Shown here: positions 18,340-27,191 of the stretch, piece by piece | Layout: each line of letters opens with the position of its first letter | How positions within the stretch are numbered: the first letter of the stretch is position 1 | Assembly (NCBI RefSeq): GCF_030160295.1 | Contig: NZ_BSOB01000008.1 | Span: 1 to 64,000, forward strand | DNA from: Dyella acidisoli | Lineage (GTDB): Bacteria; Pseudomonadota; Gammaproteobacteria; Xanthomonadales; Rhodanobacteraceae | Length of the DNA: 64,000 nucleotides | Direction: 5' to 3' | Position numbers and translations under genes: made by a program | The notes under the pieces: generated by a model | Told to the model about the DNA's origin: nothing | The model's database searches: none | Seen by the model: the letters and a program-made list of their open reading frames with translations, nothing else

Positions 18340-19074
18340 CTAAAGACACAAACGCTCCAACAGCCCCCTCCTATACCTTCTGCTTACCCGTAACTTCACA
18401 CCCGTTCTGAGCACGACCTCGTATTCCCCCTCCGCGTCGGTCTCCAGCGCTTCCACTTGCGCCAGCCGAACGATCGTCGAGCGATGGATCCTGCAGAACA
18501 CCGCGGGGTTGAGATCGCGTTCGAGGTCGTTGAGGCTGCGGCGCAGCAGGTGGGTACGGGAGCCGATGTGCAGGCAGGCGTAGTAGTCGTCCGCTTCGAT
18601 CCAGTCGATTGTCGCAGTGTCGACGAACAACACCTGACCCACGCTGCGCACCACCAGCCGATCGCTGCGTGGTGGTTGGTCTGCGCGCTGACGCCAGCGC
18701 TCGCGGGCACGATCGAGGGCACGTTCGAAGCGGGCGTCGTCGAAGGGTTTGAGCAGGTAGTCGAGTGCACCGACCTCGAAGGCGCGTAGAGCATGGCCGT
18801 CGTAAGCCGTCACGAAGACGATAGCGGGCGGGAGTTCGGCGCCGAGCAGCTCCAGTACATCGAAGCCGTCACATTCGGGCATTTGTACATCAAGGAAGAC
18901 CACGTCAGGCCGATCGCTGCGGATCATCGTCAGCGCTTGCATGCCGGAATCGCATTCGCCGATCAACTCGACATCGGGCCGCGGTCGCAGCAGCGCGACA
19001 AGATTGCTGCGGGCAAGTGGTTCGTCGTCGACGACCAGCACACGCAGGCGTTCCGAAGGCGCGACTGTGCCCAT
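18340..19074 (-). CDS. LytTR-family response regulator (second system)
   Basis: 244 residues. Receiver domain with VDDEPLARSNL, phospho-acceptor Asp62 in FLDVQMPECDG and KPFD, then a LytTR domain (WIEADDYYACLHIG, FCRIHRSTIVRLAQV). The ATG directly abuts the stop of the kinase gene, so the pair is cotranscribed. It is clearly paralogous to the 8199-8963 regulator. Confidence 0.93.
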   Translation of the reverse strand: MGTVAPSERLRVLVVDDEPLARSNLVALLRPRPDVELIGECDSGMQALTMIRSDRPDVVFLDVQMPECDGFDVLELLGAELPPAIVFVTAYDGHALRAFEVGALDYLLKPFDDARFERALDRARERWRQRADQPPRSDRLVVRSVGQVLFVDTATIDWIEADDYYACLHIGSRTHLLRRSLNDLERDLNPAVFCRIHRSTIVRLAQVEALETDAEGEYEVVLRTGVKLRVSRRYRRGLLERLCL

Positions 19075-20193
19075 TCAATCGACCTCCAGCGGCACGAGGA
19101 CGATAGCTTCGGTGCCGCCTTCGCGACGTTCGAGGCGCAGGTCGCAGCGTTCGCCGTACAGGCTGCGCAGGCGTTCGACGGTGTTGGAAAGGCCGATGCC
19201 AGGGCGCGGCGGCGCGGCATGCGCGGCGGCGGCGGGGCCGTCGTTGTAGACGCGCAGCGTGAGCAGGCCATTCTGGCCGCTGGCGGACACGCGCAACGCA
19301 CCACCCTGCGCGCGCTTGCTGAGGCCGTGCTTGAAAGCATTCTCGGCGAGCGGCTGCAGAATCAGACGCGGCACGCGCGCGGTCAGCAGTTCATCGGGCA
19401 CGTCGATGCCGACGTGCAAGCGGTCGCCGAAGCGCAGCTTCTGAATGTCGAGATAGACGCGCAGGAAGTCGAGCTCTTCACGCAGCGGCACCTCGGCGCC
19501 GGTGGAGTCGTCGAGCACCCGACGCAGCAGGTCGCCGAAGCCGGCGATCGTGCCGATTGCATCATCGTGCCGGCGCTCGCGCACGAGACCGGCGATCGCG
19601 TTGAGGGCGTTGAACAGGAAGTGCGGCTCGAGCTGGCGACGCAGTGCGTCGAGCTGCGCTTTGGCGAGCTGTTCGCTCAGACGCGCGGATTCGGCCCGCT
19701 CCGCGATCAGCCGTTCGCGCGCGCGGAGGCCGTAGCCGATCGCCAGCGCGGTCGCATACACGATCAGGCACGGCGCCACGCTCTCAAGGAAGCCTTCGAA
19801 CCATTGCGACGCGAGGGGTGCTGGCATGGCGTCGGTGCCATACGGATCCATCGCGGCCTCTAGCCACAGCGACCACGCGGCAACCGCTAACGCCATCGGC
19901 GCGCACAGGCACAAATGTGCGAGGGCCGGCGCGAGCAAGCGCCCTCGCCGCATCGGGAAGCGATGGTCCAGCGCGAGCATCAATGGCGAGGCCAGCATCC
20001 ACAGCGACCACACCACCACGCGAAACGCGAACAGCCGCGCCCACGGATGGTGCATGCCCTGGGCGTGCATCACCAGCACCGTCTGGGTCGCGTCGATCAG
20101 CGCGAACGCAAGCCACATCGCACCGACCCACGACCACGGGACGCCGAGGAAGGCGGGCGGCGTGATCGCATCGGAGCGGCGGTCGGTTGTCAT
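19075..20193 (-). CDS. LytS-type membrane sensor histidine kinase (second system)
   Basis: 372 residues from ATG 20193; the longer frame runs into the divergent gene and is rejected. Four membrane helices (about 17-40, 52-75, 85-108, 122-145) lead into a His_kinase domain with LEPHFLFNALNAIAGLV and an ATPase domain (ILQPLAENAFKHGLS, GIGLSNTVERLRSLYG). It is divergent from the secreted DJ-1/PfpI gene, the obvious candidate target of this system. Confidence 0.92.
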   Translation of the reverse strand: MTTDRRSDAITPPAFLGVPWSWVGAMWLAFALIDATQTVLVMHAQGMHHPWARLFAFRVVVWSLWMLASPLMLALDHRFPMRRGRLLAPALAHLCLCAPMALAVAAWSLWLEAAMDPYGTDAMPAPLASQWFEGFLESVAPCLIVYATALAIGYGLRARERLIAERAESARLSEQLAKAQLDALRRQLEPHFLFNALNAIAGLVRERRHDDAIGTIAGFGDLLRRVLDDSTGAEVPLREELDFLRVYLDIQKLRFGDRLHVGIDVPDELLTARVPRLILQPLAENAFKHGLSKRAQGGALRVSASGQNGLLTLRVYNDGPAAAAHAAPPRPGIGLSNTVERLRSLYGERCDLRLERREGGTEAIVLVPLEVD

Positions 20194-20341
20194 GGCATCA
20201 CGATAGTGCAGACGGCCCGTGTAGCGGCATCCTTTGCAGCCAATCGCCAGAACGATGCAGGGACCGGCCTGTCCCCAAATCGGGCGCGCTTCGACACTGG
20301 CGGTGTGCAGAACGCACGCCCTTATCCTTCGGAGCAACAGC

Positions 20342-21376
20342 ATGAAAACCCTTCTCGCTGCGGCGCTGGCCGCGATCGTCTGCCTGCCTGCCATAAGTGC
20401 CACCACGGTTTCCGCCCCTGCCGCGAGCGTGCCTCGCGACGGCATGATCAAGGTTGCCTTCATGGTCAGTGACGACGCCAACGTGATCGACATCGGCGGA
20501 CCTTGGGAGGTATTCCAGGACACCATGGTCTCCAGCGGCAAGGACGGCAAGCACAAAGTCATGCCGTACGAGCTGTACACGATAGGACCTTCGCACAAGC
20601 CGCTGCATACGGAAGGCGGCAACCGTCCGGGCATGACCTTTACGCCGGACTACAGTTACGACGACGCACCGATGCCGGACATTATCGTGGTCGGCGCGCA
20701 AAGCGGCGCCCCGGGCCTGGGCGCGTGGCTGCAGAAGGCGCATGCACAAGGCAAGACGATCGTGTCGATTTGCACCGGCGCATTCTTGCTCGGCGAAACG
20801 GGATTGCTGAAGGGCAAACAGGCAACCACGCACCACTGGTATTTCGGTGACTTCGCACGCCAATTCCCGGACACGAAACTCGTGCGCGAGGTGCGCTACG
20901 TCGATGCCGATCCGATCACCTTTACCGCTGGCGGGCTCAGCTCGGGCGTGGACCTGGCGCTGCACCTCGTCGCCCACCGCTTCGGTGACGCCACCGCTCA
21001 GCAGACCGCCGACTACATCGAGTACCAAGGCACCGGCTGGAAAACCAACCAGGGCATCGCCGCTGCGACCGCACCGGTTACTCACGTGCACTGGTCGGGA
21101 CAGCTCACATCGCAGTCCAGCGTGGTGTTGCACCAGATCACCACCGGGTGGAGCACCGCGATCACCGCTGAGATCCCCGCGGAAAAAGTCGCCAGCGTTC
21201 CGGTCACCGAGACCAGCACAGACGATCGCACCACGCTGCTCTTCGCGATCCCGGGACATCCGGCGACGTTCACCGGCAAGGCCTCGGCGGACGGCCATTC
21301 CATGACGGGTACGTTCGTGCAGAACGGGACCTCCTATCCATTGACGCTGCGGCAGGGAAGTGACGCGGCGGAGTGA
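20342..21376 (+). CDS. Secreted DJ-1/PfpI family protein
   Basis: 344 residues. Signal peptide (MKTLLAAALAAIVCLPAISA), then a DJ-1/PfpI domain with the nucleophile elbow cysteine in IVSICTGAFLLGETGLL and the N-terminal VIDIGGPWEVF typical of the AraC-linked/isonitrile-hydratase-like group. After about residue 240 comes a beta-rich tail unlike the family core (TEIPAEKV ... SMTGTFVQNGTSYPLTL). The residues are compatible with a hydrolase or glyoxalase-like activity, which is not proven. GGAG sits seven bases before the ATG. Divergent from the LytS/LytTR pair. Confidence 0.85.
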   Translation: MKTLLAAALAAIVCLPAISATTVSAPAASVPRDGMIKVAFMVSDDANVIDIGGPWEVFQDTMVSSGKDGKHKVMPYELYTIGPSHKPLHTEGGNRPGMTFTPDYSYDDAPMPDIIVVGAQSGAPGLGAWLQKAHAQGKTIVSICTGAFLLGETGLLKGKQATTHHWYFGDFARQFPDTKLVREVRYVDADPITFTAGGLSSGVDLALHLVAHRFGDATAQQTADYIEYQGTGWKTNQGIAAATAPVTHVHWSGQLTSQSSVVLHQITTGWSTAITAEIPAEKVASVPVTETSTDDRTTLLFAIPGHPATFTGKASADGHSMTGTFVQNGTSYPLTLRQGSDAAE

Positions 21377-21392
21377 ACGGCATCATGGGTTG

Positions 21393-21424
21393 CTTTTGAT
21401 ATCCCCGTGAGGGGGTATCAAAAG
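21393..21424. terminator. Strong hairpin after the DJ-1 gene
   Basis: Two 14-base arms (CTTTTGATATCCCC and GGGGGTATCAAAAG) around a GTGA loop, with one wobble mismatch. No T-run follows on the plus strand, so it may act as an mRNA-stabilising or weak bidirectional terminator. Confidence 0.6.
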
Positions 21425-21582
21425 ACGCTGATTGATCCACGCTAAAGTGGGTGCGTAGCATTTAGGTCCGCTTCCGACCTATAGCGAGCTTTGTTGGGAC
21501 TGGAAAGAGCGAAAGACTGTTTTCTAGTTGAGAAAGCACTCTGCTCCTTTTGTCGCATTCACCTCAATGGACGATTTCTCCG

Positions 21583-22194
21583 ATGACTTCATTTATGACC
21601 AAGTCGCTTATCGCCGTATCGCTCATCGCAAATGGCCTGCTGACGATATTGTTCTTGACGGGGGCTGCAGCACCACGGCAAACGACATTCGATGAAATCA
21701 CGGTCCATCGCATCAATGTCGTAGAGCCGGATGGCACATTGCGTATGATCATTTCCGACAAGACCCGTTTGCCTGGCGTGATCGTAAAAGGCAAAGAGCC
21801 GCCGCCAAGCGATCGCCCGCAGGCCGGCATGCTCTTTTACAACGATGAGGGCTCTGAAAACGGCGGTTTGATTTTCGGTGGACGCAAGGACAGCAGCGGA
21901 AACGTGGTCGACTCAGGCGGTAGCTTGTCGTTTGACAAATATGGCGCCAACCAAATCGTTCAGATCGCCGGCGTCGACGATAAGACCGATCAGTTCGCTG
22001 GCATGGCGGTCAGTGACAACAACCGACGCGTTTGGGTAGGCCGAGCCGCAGATGGCGATTCCATGCTTTCCCTTATGGATGCCAATGGTCGAAAGCGAAT
22101 CGTTCTACGGGTTACCGCCGATGGACATTCGAGCCTGGAATTCCTGGATGCCACTGGTCACGTCACTAAACGTATGAGTCCGGAGAGTATGTAA
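21583..22194 (+). CDS. Hypothetical exported or membrane-anchored protein
   Basis: About 203 residues. An N-terminal hydrophobic segment (LIAVSLIANGLLTILFLTGAAA) anchors or exports it. The remainder is a series of short beta repeats (IDVV/NRRVWVG/MDANGRKRIVLRV/LDATGHVTKRM), compatible with a beta-solenoid or propeller. I do not recognise a characterised family. ATG 21583 or 21595 is preferred to TTG 21550; no strong ribosome site separates them. Confidence 0.7.
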   Translation: MTSFMTKSLIAVSLIANGLLTILFLTGAAAPRQTTFDEITVHRINVVEPDGTLRMIISDKTRLPGVIVKGKEPPPSDRPQAGMLFYNDEGSENGGLIFGGRKDSSGNVVDSGGSLSFDKYGANQIVQIAGVDDKTDQFAGMAVSDNNRRVWVGRAADGDSMLSLMDANGRKRIVLRVTADGHSSLEFLDATGHVTKRMSPESM

Positions 22195-22435
22195 ACGTAG
22201 AACGACATGCGTCTAGTTCTCGAACTGTCCACTTCCCAAGCCGGCCGTTCGCGCCCTAGGCCTCATCCGTCGAAAAATTGTGTGGGCGATGTCGATTTCC
22301 GAAAATCCCATCCGTCGTTCCTATGTAGGGTGACGAATCGGGCTTAATCAGGAAGGGTGCCTGCCATTGCAGTGAACTCGTCTTGACGGCCTGCCAACGT
22401 TGCCGCTCTTAATTTTTGCCAGGAGGAACGTCACG

Positions 22436-23089
22436 ATGAGTATCACCATTACCGCTTTTGAACGGTCGCCCGACGGCGGCAAGGGGCTTGCGCGCGATAC
22501 ACGCGTTCGTTGGGCGCTGGAAGAGGTGGGTCAGCCGTACGACGTTCGGTATGTGTCGTTCCAGGCGATGAAGGAGCCCGCTCATCTATGCCTTCATCCT
22601 TTTGGTCAGATTCCAACGTATGAAGAGGGCGATCTGGCCTTATTCGAAACCGGTGCGATCGTCTTCCATATCGCCGAGCAACATACGGGCCTGTTGCCGA
22701 AGGATGCCCATGCCCGCGCGCGCGCGATCGCATGGATGTTTGCGGCCCTCAACTCCGTTGAGCCCAGCGTCCTGGAACTCGTCATCGTCAAGTTCCAAGA
22801 GGGCGACAAGCCGTGGAGCAAGGAGCGCCTACCACTGGTTGCGGACCGCATCCGCCAGCGCCTGGGCCAGCTTTCCACCCGCCTTGGCGACGCCGACTGG
22901 TTGGATGGTGCCTTCAGCGCGGGCGACTTGTTGATGGTGTCGGTGCTGCTTAGAACGAGGCCATCGGGCATCCTGGACGAATTTCCGAACCTCGCGGCGT
23001 ATGTAGCCCGCGCCGAAGCACGGCCAGCCTACCAGCGCGCGTTTGCCGCGCAATTGGCGGCTAACACCGGCAAATCACTAGCTGGGTGA
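22436..23089 (+). CDS. Glutathione S-transferase family protein
   Basis: 217 residues. A thioredoxin-like N-terminal domain (VRWALEEVGQPYDVRYVSF, FGQIPTYEEGDLALFETGAIVFHIAE) contains the glutathione-binding cis-proline and E-T/S pair. It is followed by an all-alpha domain (about 95-210). AGGAGG lies nine bases before ATG 22436. Glutathione conjugation or stress defence is likely; the substrate is unknown. Confidence 0.9.
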   Translation: MSITITAFERSPDGGKGLARDTRVRWALEEVGQPYDVRYVSFQAMKEPAHLCLHPFGQIPTYEEGDLALFETGAIVFHIAEQHTGLLPKDAHARARAIAWMFAALNSVEPSVLELVIVKFQEGDKPWSKERLPLVADRIRQRLGQLSTRLGDADWLDGAFSAGDLLMVSVLLRTRPSGILDEFPNLAAYVARAEARPAYQRAFAAQLAANTGKSLAG

Positions 23090-23236
23090 TCAAGCTCGGC
23101 GCAGGGCTCAATACCGCCGTCAGAGTCTTGGTTCGCTTTATTGGGTCTGGCCTTCGACGGCCAGGCCTGGGGTGGCCAGAATGGGCGCGGTTTCAAGCAA
23201 GGGCGAACAAGCGCAATATCCGATTTCGACACAATC

Positions 23237-23311
23237 CGGACCTGATGCGTCGGCTTTGTCCATCGGACGCATCGCGTAATTAAGCAGGAACGTACGTCAA
23301 TCTAATCACGT
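23237..23311. repeat. Remnant matching the 3' end of the DHFR-like gene
   Basis: About 75 bp here (GATGCGTCGGC ... TTAAGCAGGAACGTACGTCA ... ATCACGTC) match, with scattered changes, the last codons and downstream flank of the dihydrofolate-reductase-like gene at 27155-27232. Translated on the minus strand it encodes the same tail, DVIRLTYVPA. No upstream part of the gene is recognisable here. Confidence 0.7.
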
Positions 23312-23347
23312 CTTCGACTAGCGCTGCGCGGGTGGGGAGTCGATCCG

Positions 23348-24034
23348 ATGAATGCGAAACAGGTGCGCCGTCTTGCTGCTGTCGCGGGTGTTCTTGTCAC
23401 GATTTCGATTTTTGCTGGCGGCTTTGCTGAGGTTTATGTTCCTGGCAAATTGCTTGTCGCCTCCGATCCGATTGCAACCGCCAGAAATGTTGCCGCGTCA
23501 GCCCAGCTCTTTCGGCTCAGCTTCTTGGTTTACTTGATCGAGGCACTGTGTGACGTAACGCTGACCTGGATTTTCTACGTACTCCTGCGACCGGTGAGCT
23601 CCACGTTGTCGCTGTTGGCGGCATTCTTTGGGATCGTTTCTACCGCCACGTTCGCCACGAGCGAACTTTTTTACTTCATGGCCTCGGTCCCCGTTCTTGA
23701 CGAAACTGTTCAAAAACACTTTACCCCCGACGAAAGCTCACTATTCATTTATTCGGCGCTGACGTTGTATGGCTATGGCGGAACCGTGTTCATGGTGTTC
23801 TACGGTGTTGCGACGGCCCTGCGAGGATATTTGTTCTATCGATCGGCTTACTTCCCTAAGTGGCTTGGTGCATTGCTCCTGCTGGCTGGAACAAGTTTTA
23901 TTGTCAAAAACATTGTCGCTGTCGCGTTGCCACAGTACGACTCCGATTTGCTGCTTGCACCCACGTTCGTGACGATGATTGCTCTCGCTGCTTTGCTGTT
24001 GTTCAAGAGCAACTATTCTCGATGGAGTGAGTAA
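23348..24034 (+). CDS. DUF4386 family membrane protein
   Basis: 228 residues with six predicted membrane helices. The Arg-rich start (MNAKQVRRLAAVAGVLVTI), the loop LLVASDPIATARNVAASAQLFRLSF and the KWLGALLLLAG segment are family hallmarks. Function of DUF4386 is unknown. GGGGAG precedes the ATG by eight bases. It lies downstream of the DHFR-remnant. Confidence 0.87.
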   Translation: MNAKQVRRLAAVAGVLVTISIFAGGFAEVYVPGKLLVASDPIATARNVAASAQLFRLSFLVYLIEALCDVTLTWIFYVLLRPVSSTLSLLAAFFGIVSTATFATSELFYFMASVPVLDETVQKHFTPDESSLFIYSALTLYGYGGTVFMVFYGVATALRGYLFYRSAYFPKWLGALLLLAGTSFIVKNIVAVALPQYDSDLLLAPTFVTMIALAALLLFKSNYSRWSE

Positions 24035-24256
24035 CCCGAAAAGGGTGTTTTGCCGAGGTGGTGACGGCACGACATGATCATTTACTCGGTTGATCTGCGA
24101 TGTCTGCCCAGGCCACACGTGGAAACGATAGTTAGGACGGAAATCGTCAAGATTGTTTGTCTATCGGTTGAATCCGCAACCAGAAGTGGACCTTGAAGAC
24201 CCCTGGCTTTACAGGCTTTTCAAGTCCCCTTCTTAACTGGGCCAAAGGAGGTAGTG

Positions 24257-24928
24257 ATGCCTCAACCCAAGATTCGCTCACCGCTCATGGCTGGACTCGG
24301 GTTACGCGCGTTCAAAGGTGGCGCCGTGGTCATTGGTGTCGCCGTTGTGGAGGGGGAGCCTTGCGTCGTCCTCTCTACGGTTCTGGAAACGTATACCCAG
24401 GGCGACCGGCTTTCCTTTGAACCTTATCGGCTGGCCGCCGAAACGTCGCGCGAACCGTCAGGAAGGGCTGCGCCTGAAGCCGCGGCCATCGTGGCAGAGG
24501 GGCGCAGGCGTCAGAATCAGCTGGCGACGCACGGCCTGCAAGCCATCATCCATCGACTTGATGCAGCGGGACGCAAGCCGGCTGTCGCCGCATTGCTCGT
24601 CAATCGCGCCGGCTGGATTACCGATCTCCTCGAATACAGTCTTGCCTGGGCGGAGCACATACCGGTTGCCGAAAATCTGGCCGTACGCGAAGCGCTTCGG
24701 TTCGCAGCTGGTCAATGTGGTGTCGCGATGGTCGAACAGGACGAGAAGTCACTTCCCGAACTCGCCACCAAGACACTCGGCGTATCTTCGGCGGAGTTGG
24801 ATGCCCGACTGAAAGCGTTGGGTGCGCCCGCAGGGAAACCTTGGCGGAAAGAGCAGAAGCTTGCTTGCCTATCCGCCTGGGTTGCGCTTGCAAATCGGCC
24901 TGTTGTCGAAATCGACCGGCTTGGTTAG
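24257..24928 (+). CDS. Hypothetical protein, possibly RNase H-like fold
   Basis: 223 residues with a strong AGGAGG five bases before the ATG. I do not recognise it. The N-terminal half has hydrophobic beta-strand-like runs (GGAVVIGVAVVEGEPCVVLSTVLE), then conserved-looking acidic positions (EAAAIVAEGRRR, VAENLAVREALRFAAGQCG, MVEQDEKSLPELA) reminiscent of RNase H-like or resolvase folds. This is only a resemblance in pattern. No signal peptide or membrane segment. Confidence 0.6.
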   Translation: MPQPKIRSPLMAGLGLRAFKGGAVVIGVAVVEGEPCVVLSTVLETYTQGDRLSFEPYRLAAETSREPSGRAAPEAAAIVAEGRRRQNQLATHGLQAIIHRLDAAGRKPAVAALLVNRAGWITDLLEYSLAWAEHIPVAENLAVREALRFAAGQCGVAMVEQDEKSLPELATKTLGVSSAELDARLKALGAPAGKPWRKEQKLACLSAWVALANRPVVEIDRLG

Positions 24929-24992
24929 TCGCCCAGGCGCGCGCACCACTCAGGCAAATGTTGGACAGTCCACCACCCAAGGCCAGTCATCG

Positions 24993-25340
24993 CTACAAAA
25001 AGCGGACCACCACAGTAACCACAATAAGAGCCGAGAAGATTAGCGCCGGAGCAAGATGCGCGAACGGCTCCCGATTACGTAGCAACGTGACAAGCGCGCC
25101 GATCATGATCGCGCCGGCTAGCGTTAAGCCCAAGACTCTGGTTTGTTGTCCAAGAAGAAGTGCCGCACTGAGCAGCTCGAGCGCGCCACAGAGCAACTGA
25201 AACCATGCCGGATAACCCCAGCGTGCGAAGTCTCGCTTCGGCGCGCCGCGTCTTGCGAGATTGACCGCTCCGGCAACCGCGAACAGAACCGCTACGACTA
25301 TCGCGAGAATCGATTCGAACGACGCACTGTTCCACGCCAT
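24993..25340 (-). CDS. DoxX-like small membrane protein
   Basis: 115 residues with four membrane helices. The RRGAPKRDFARWGYPAWFQLLCGALELLSAALLL segment is typical of DoxX-like families. ATG 25340 is preferred because GGAG then has seven-base spacing. It begins two bases after the stop of the SDR gene, so the two are coupled. Confidence 0.85.
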   Translation of the reverse strand: MAWNSASFESILAIVVAVLFAVAGAVNLARRGAPKRDFARWGYPAWFQLLCGALELLSAALLLGQQTRVLGLTLAGAIMIGALVTLLRNREPFAHLAPALIFSALIVVTVVVRFL

Positions 25341-25342
25341 CG

Positions 25343-26266
25343 TCATGCTCCGCTGATGTGCTGAAAGTGGTTTTGTGCAGAGAGGTCCGCAATCAGGCCG
25401 GGGCCGTGGGGTTCCCACGCAAGCACTCGCCGGGCATGCTGGCCGCTTACTGTCTGGTCGAGCGCCAGTGCGTCAGCGAACGGTCCAAGCGATTGGCGAG
25501 CGTCGTCGAGCGGCCAAGGTTCGACGCGATCGGCGCCGATCGAGGCCCGAATCGCTTCACCCATTTCGGCAACGGCAACGGCATCTTCCGCGACTACGTT
25601 GAAGATCTGTCCTGTAACTAGAACGTCCCCGCTTACTGCCCGCTCCACCGCGCTCAGGTAAGTCGCCGCGAGATCATCGACGTGAACGGCGGGCCAGTGG
25701 TTGCGACCATCGCCGACAATCCGCACACTGCCGGTCTGACGAGCCATGCCGGCAAGCATGCCGAAGACGCCGCCGCCGTAGCCGTGCACCATCGCCGGCC
25801 TGAGGACCACTGCAGCTATTGAACGGCTTGCTGCTAACGCCAGCACATGCTGCTCCACGGCTGGCCGCCAGGCGATGAGTGGTGTCGGATTCAGCGCTGA
25901 CGCTTCCGTCGCGGGCTCCCCCTCCGTATTGCCATAGACCCAGGTGCCCGACGTATAGACGAACGCCGCGCCCGGCCGCAAATGCGAAAGCATCGCTACA
26001 ACCGCAGCCTCATCGGCCGCAGCGGCGGAAGCGTCCGCAGTCGACGCGGTGTGCACCACGCCATCAGCGGCACCGGCCGTCGCAGCGAAAGACTGTGGCT
26101 CACGCAGATCGCCGGAATGCAGTTTCACACCGAGACGTGCCAGCTCGCTGGCGGCCGCCGACCCGTCCTGGCGCACCAGCACCGTCACCTGATGGCCGAG
26201 GCTGATAGCCTTGCGCGCGACGGCTTGCCCGATGTAGCCCGTACCACCTGTAATGAATAGTTTCAA
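25343..26266 (-). CDS. NAD-dependent epimerase/dehydratase (extended SDR)
   Basis: 307 residues. Rossmann nucleotide-binding motif GGTGYIG at residues 7-13 in MKLFITGGTGYIGQAV, then VVHTAST and FVYTSGTWVYG. The usual YxxxK of classical SDRs is not evident, which is common in atypical extended SDRs (NmrA-like). It starts at TTG 26266 with GGGAG six bases upstream. It forms an operon with the DoxX gene and is divergent from a TetR regulator. Confidence 0.88.
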   Translation of the reverse strand: MKLFITGGTGYIGQAVARKAISLGHQVTVLVRQDGSAAASELARLGVKLHSGDLREPQSFAATAGAADGVVHTASTADASAAAADEAAVVAMLSHLRPGAAFVYTSGTWVYGNTEGEPATEASALNPTPLIAWRPAVEQHVLALAASRSIAAVVLRPAMVHGYGGGVFGMLAGMARQTGSVRIVGDGRNHWPAVHVDDLAATYLSAVERAVSGDVLVTGQIFNVVAEDAVAVAEMGEAIRASIGADRVEPWPLDDARQSLGPFADALALDQTVSGQHARRVLAWEPHGPGLIADLSAQNHFQHISGA

Positions 26267-26306
26267 AGCGTTCTCCCGACGATTGCTCGCGAAGTTGAAG
26301 GATCAA

Positions 26307-26363
26307 AAACGAGACCAATGAGTCTCGTTTAGGTAACCGTAAACGAGACTGGTCAGTCTTGTC
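26307..26363. promoter_or_regulatory. Duplicated TetR operator
   Basis: Perfect inverted repeat AAACGAGAC-N6-GTCTCGTTT (26307-26330) and a second, slightly degenerate copy (26341-26363) lie between the divergent SDR and tetR genes. Confidence 0.75.
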
Positions 26364-26393
26364 AACTGCGCGACGATCTGTTAATTACCCCTT

Positions 26394-26999
26394 ATGGACG
26401 CTTCCTCTCTCCCCGGCCTGAGCCCTCTGCAACGCCGCAAGCGGGCTGCCATCCTCGGCGGCGCGAAAACCGTTTTCTTACGCCAGAGTTTTGCTCTGGC
26501 GAAGATGGACGATGTCGCCGCAGCCGCCGGCGTCGGCAAACAGACGGTCTACCGCCACTTCAAGTCGAAGGAGGCGCTCTTCGTTGGTCTGGTGACCTTG
26601 ATGTGCGCTCAGGTGGGCGAGCTTCTTGCCGCCCCTCAAGACGCGCAATCCGATGGCTCACCCGAAGTCGAATTGCGCGCGTTGGGATCGTTGTTGGCGC
26701 AAATCCTTATCGCGCCGGATGTCCTGCGGCTTTACCGGGCCATCGTTGCTGAGGCCGAGCGTCTTCCGGAACTCGGCCAGGTGTTTTACGAAAATGGTGC
26801 AAAGGTCGTGCGCGCCTTCGCTGCAAACATTCTGCGAAAGCGATTTGACGAATCGACGGCCGCATTGCGGGCAGCGACATTCATTAATCTGGTGCTAGGC
26901 GACGCGTATCTGGAACTGTCCATTGGCTACGCGGTACCCGAGGTTGAGAAGCGCTTTGCGCTACAGATTGACGAGGCGGTGGCGGCTGCACTTCGCTAA
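26394..26999 (+). CDS. TetR family transcriptional regulator
   Basis: 201 residues. Helix-turn-helix at about 35-62 (KMDDVAAAAGVGKQTVYRHFKSKEALF) and a C-terminal TetR_C-type domain (LRLYRAIVAEAERLPELGQVFYENG). It is divergent from the SDR-DoxX operon across a pair of palindromic operators, so it probably represses that operon and itself. Confidence 0.93.
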   Translation: MDASSLPGLSPLQRRKRAAILGGAKTVFLRQSFALAKMDDVAAAAGVGKQTVYRHFKSKEALFVGLVTLMCAQVGELLAAPQDAQSDGSPEVELRALGSLLAQILIAPDVLRLYRAIVAEAERLPELGQVFYENGAKVVRAFAANILRKRFDESTAALRAATFINLVLGDAYLELSIGYAVPEVEKRFALQIDEAVAAALR

Positions 27000-27191
27000 G
27001 GAGCGCCGCATAAGGTGTCGCGCCGCCGCATGCGGAGCGCAACATCGTGTTGCGGGAAATGGGCGGCGAGTTGGCGAGGACGGACCGTTTGGCTGCCAAC
27101 CCTGGTTAGTTTCACGAGCGAAGCTGCTCGGTTGCTGCGGCGAAGGTGGGTACGCGATGCGTCGGCGTCATCCGTCGGGCGCGTTGCGTCA

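Noticed and set aside
20194-20634. Extended histidine kinase frame past 20193
   Set aside because: It runs antisense into the signal peptide region of the DJ-1 gene; kinase membrane helices begin right after ATG 20193.
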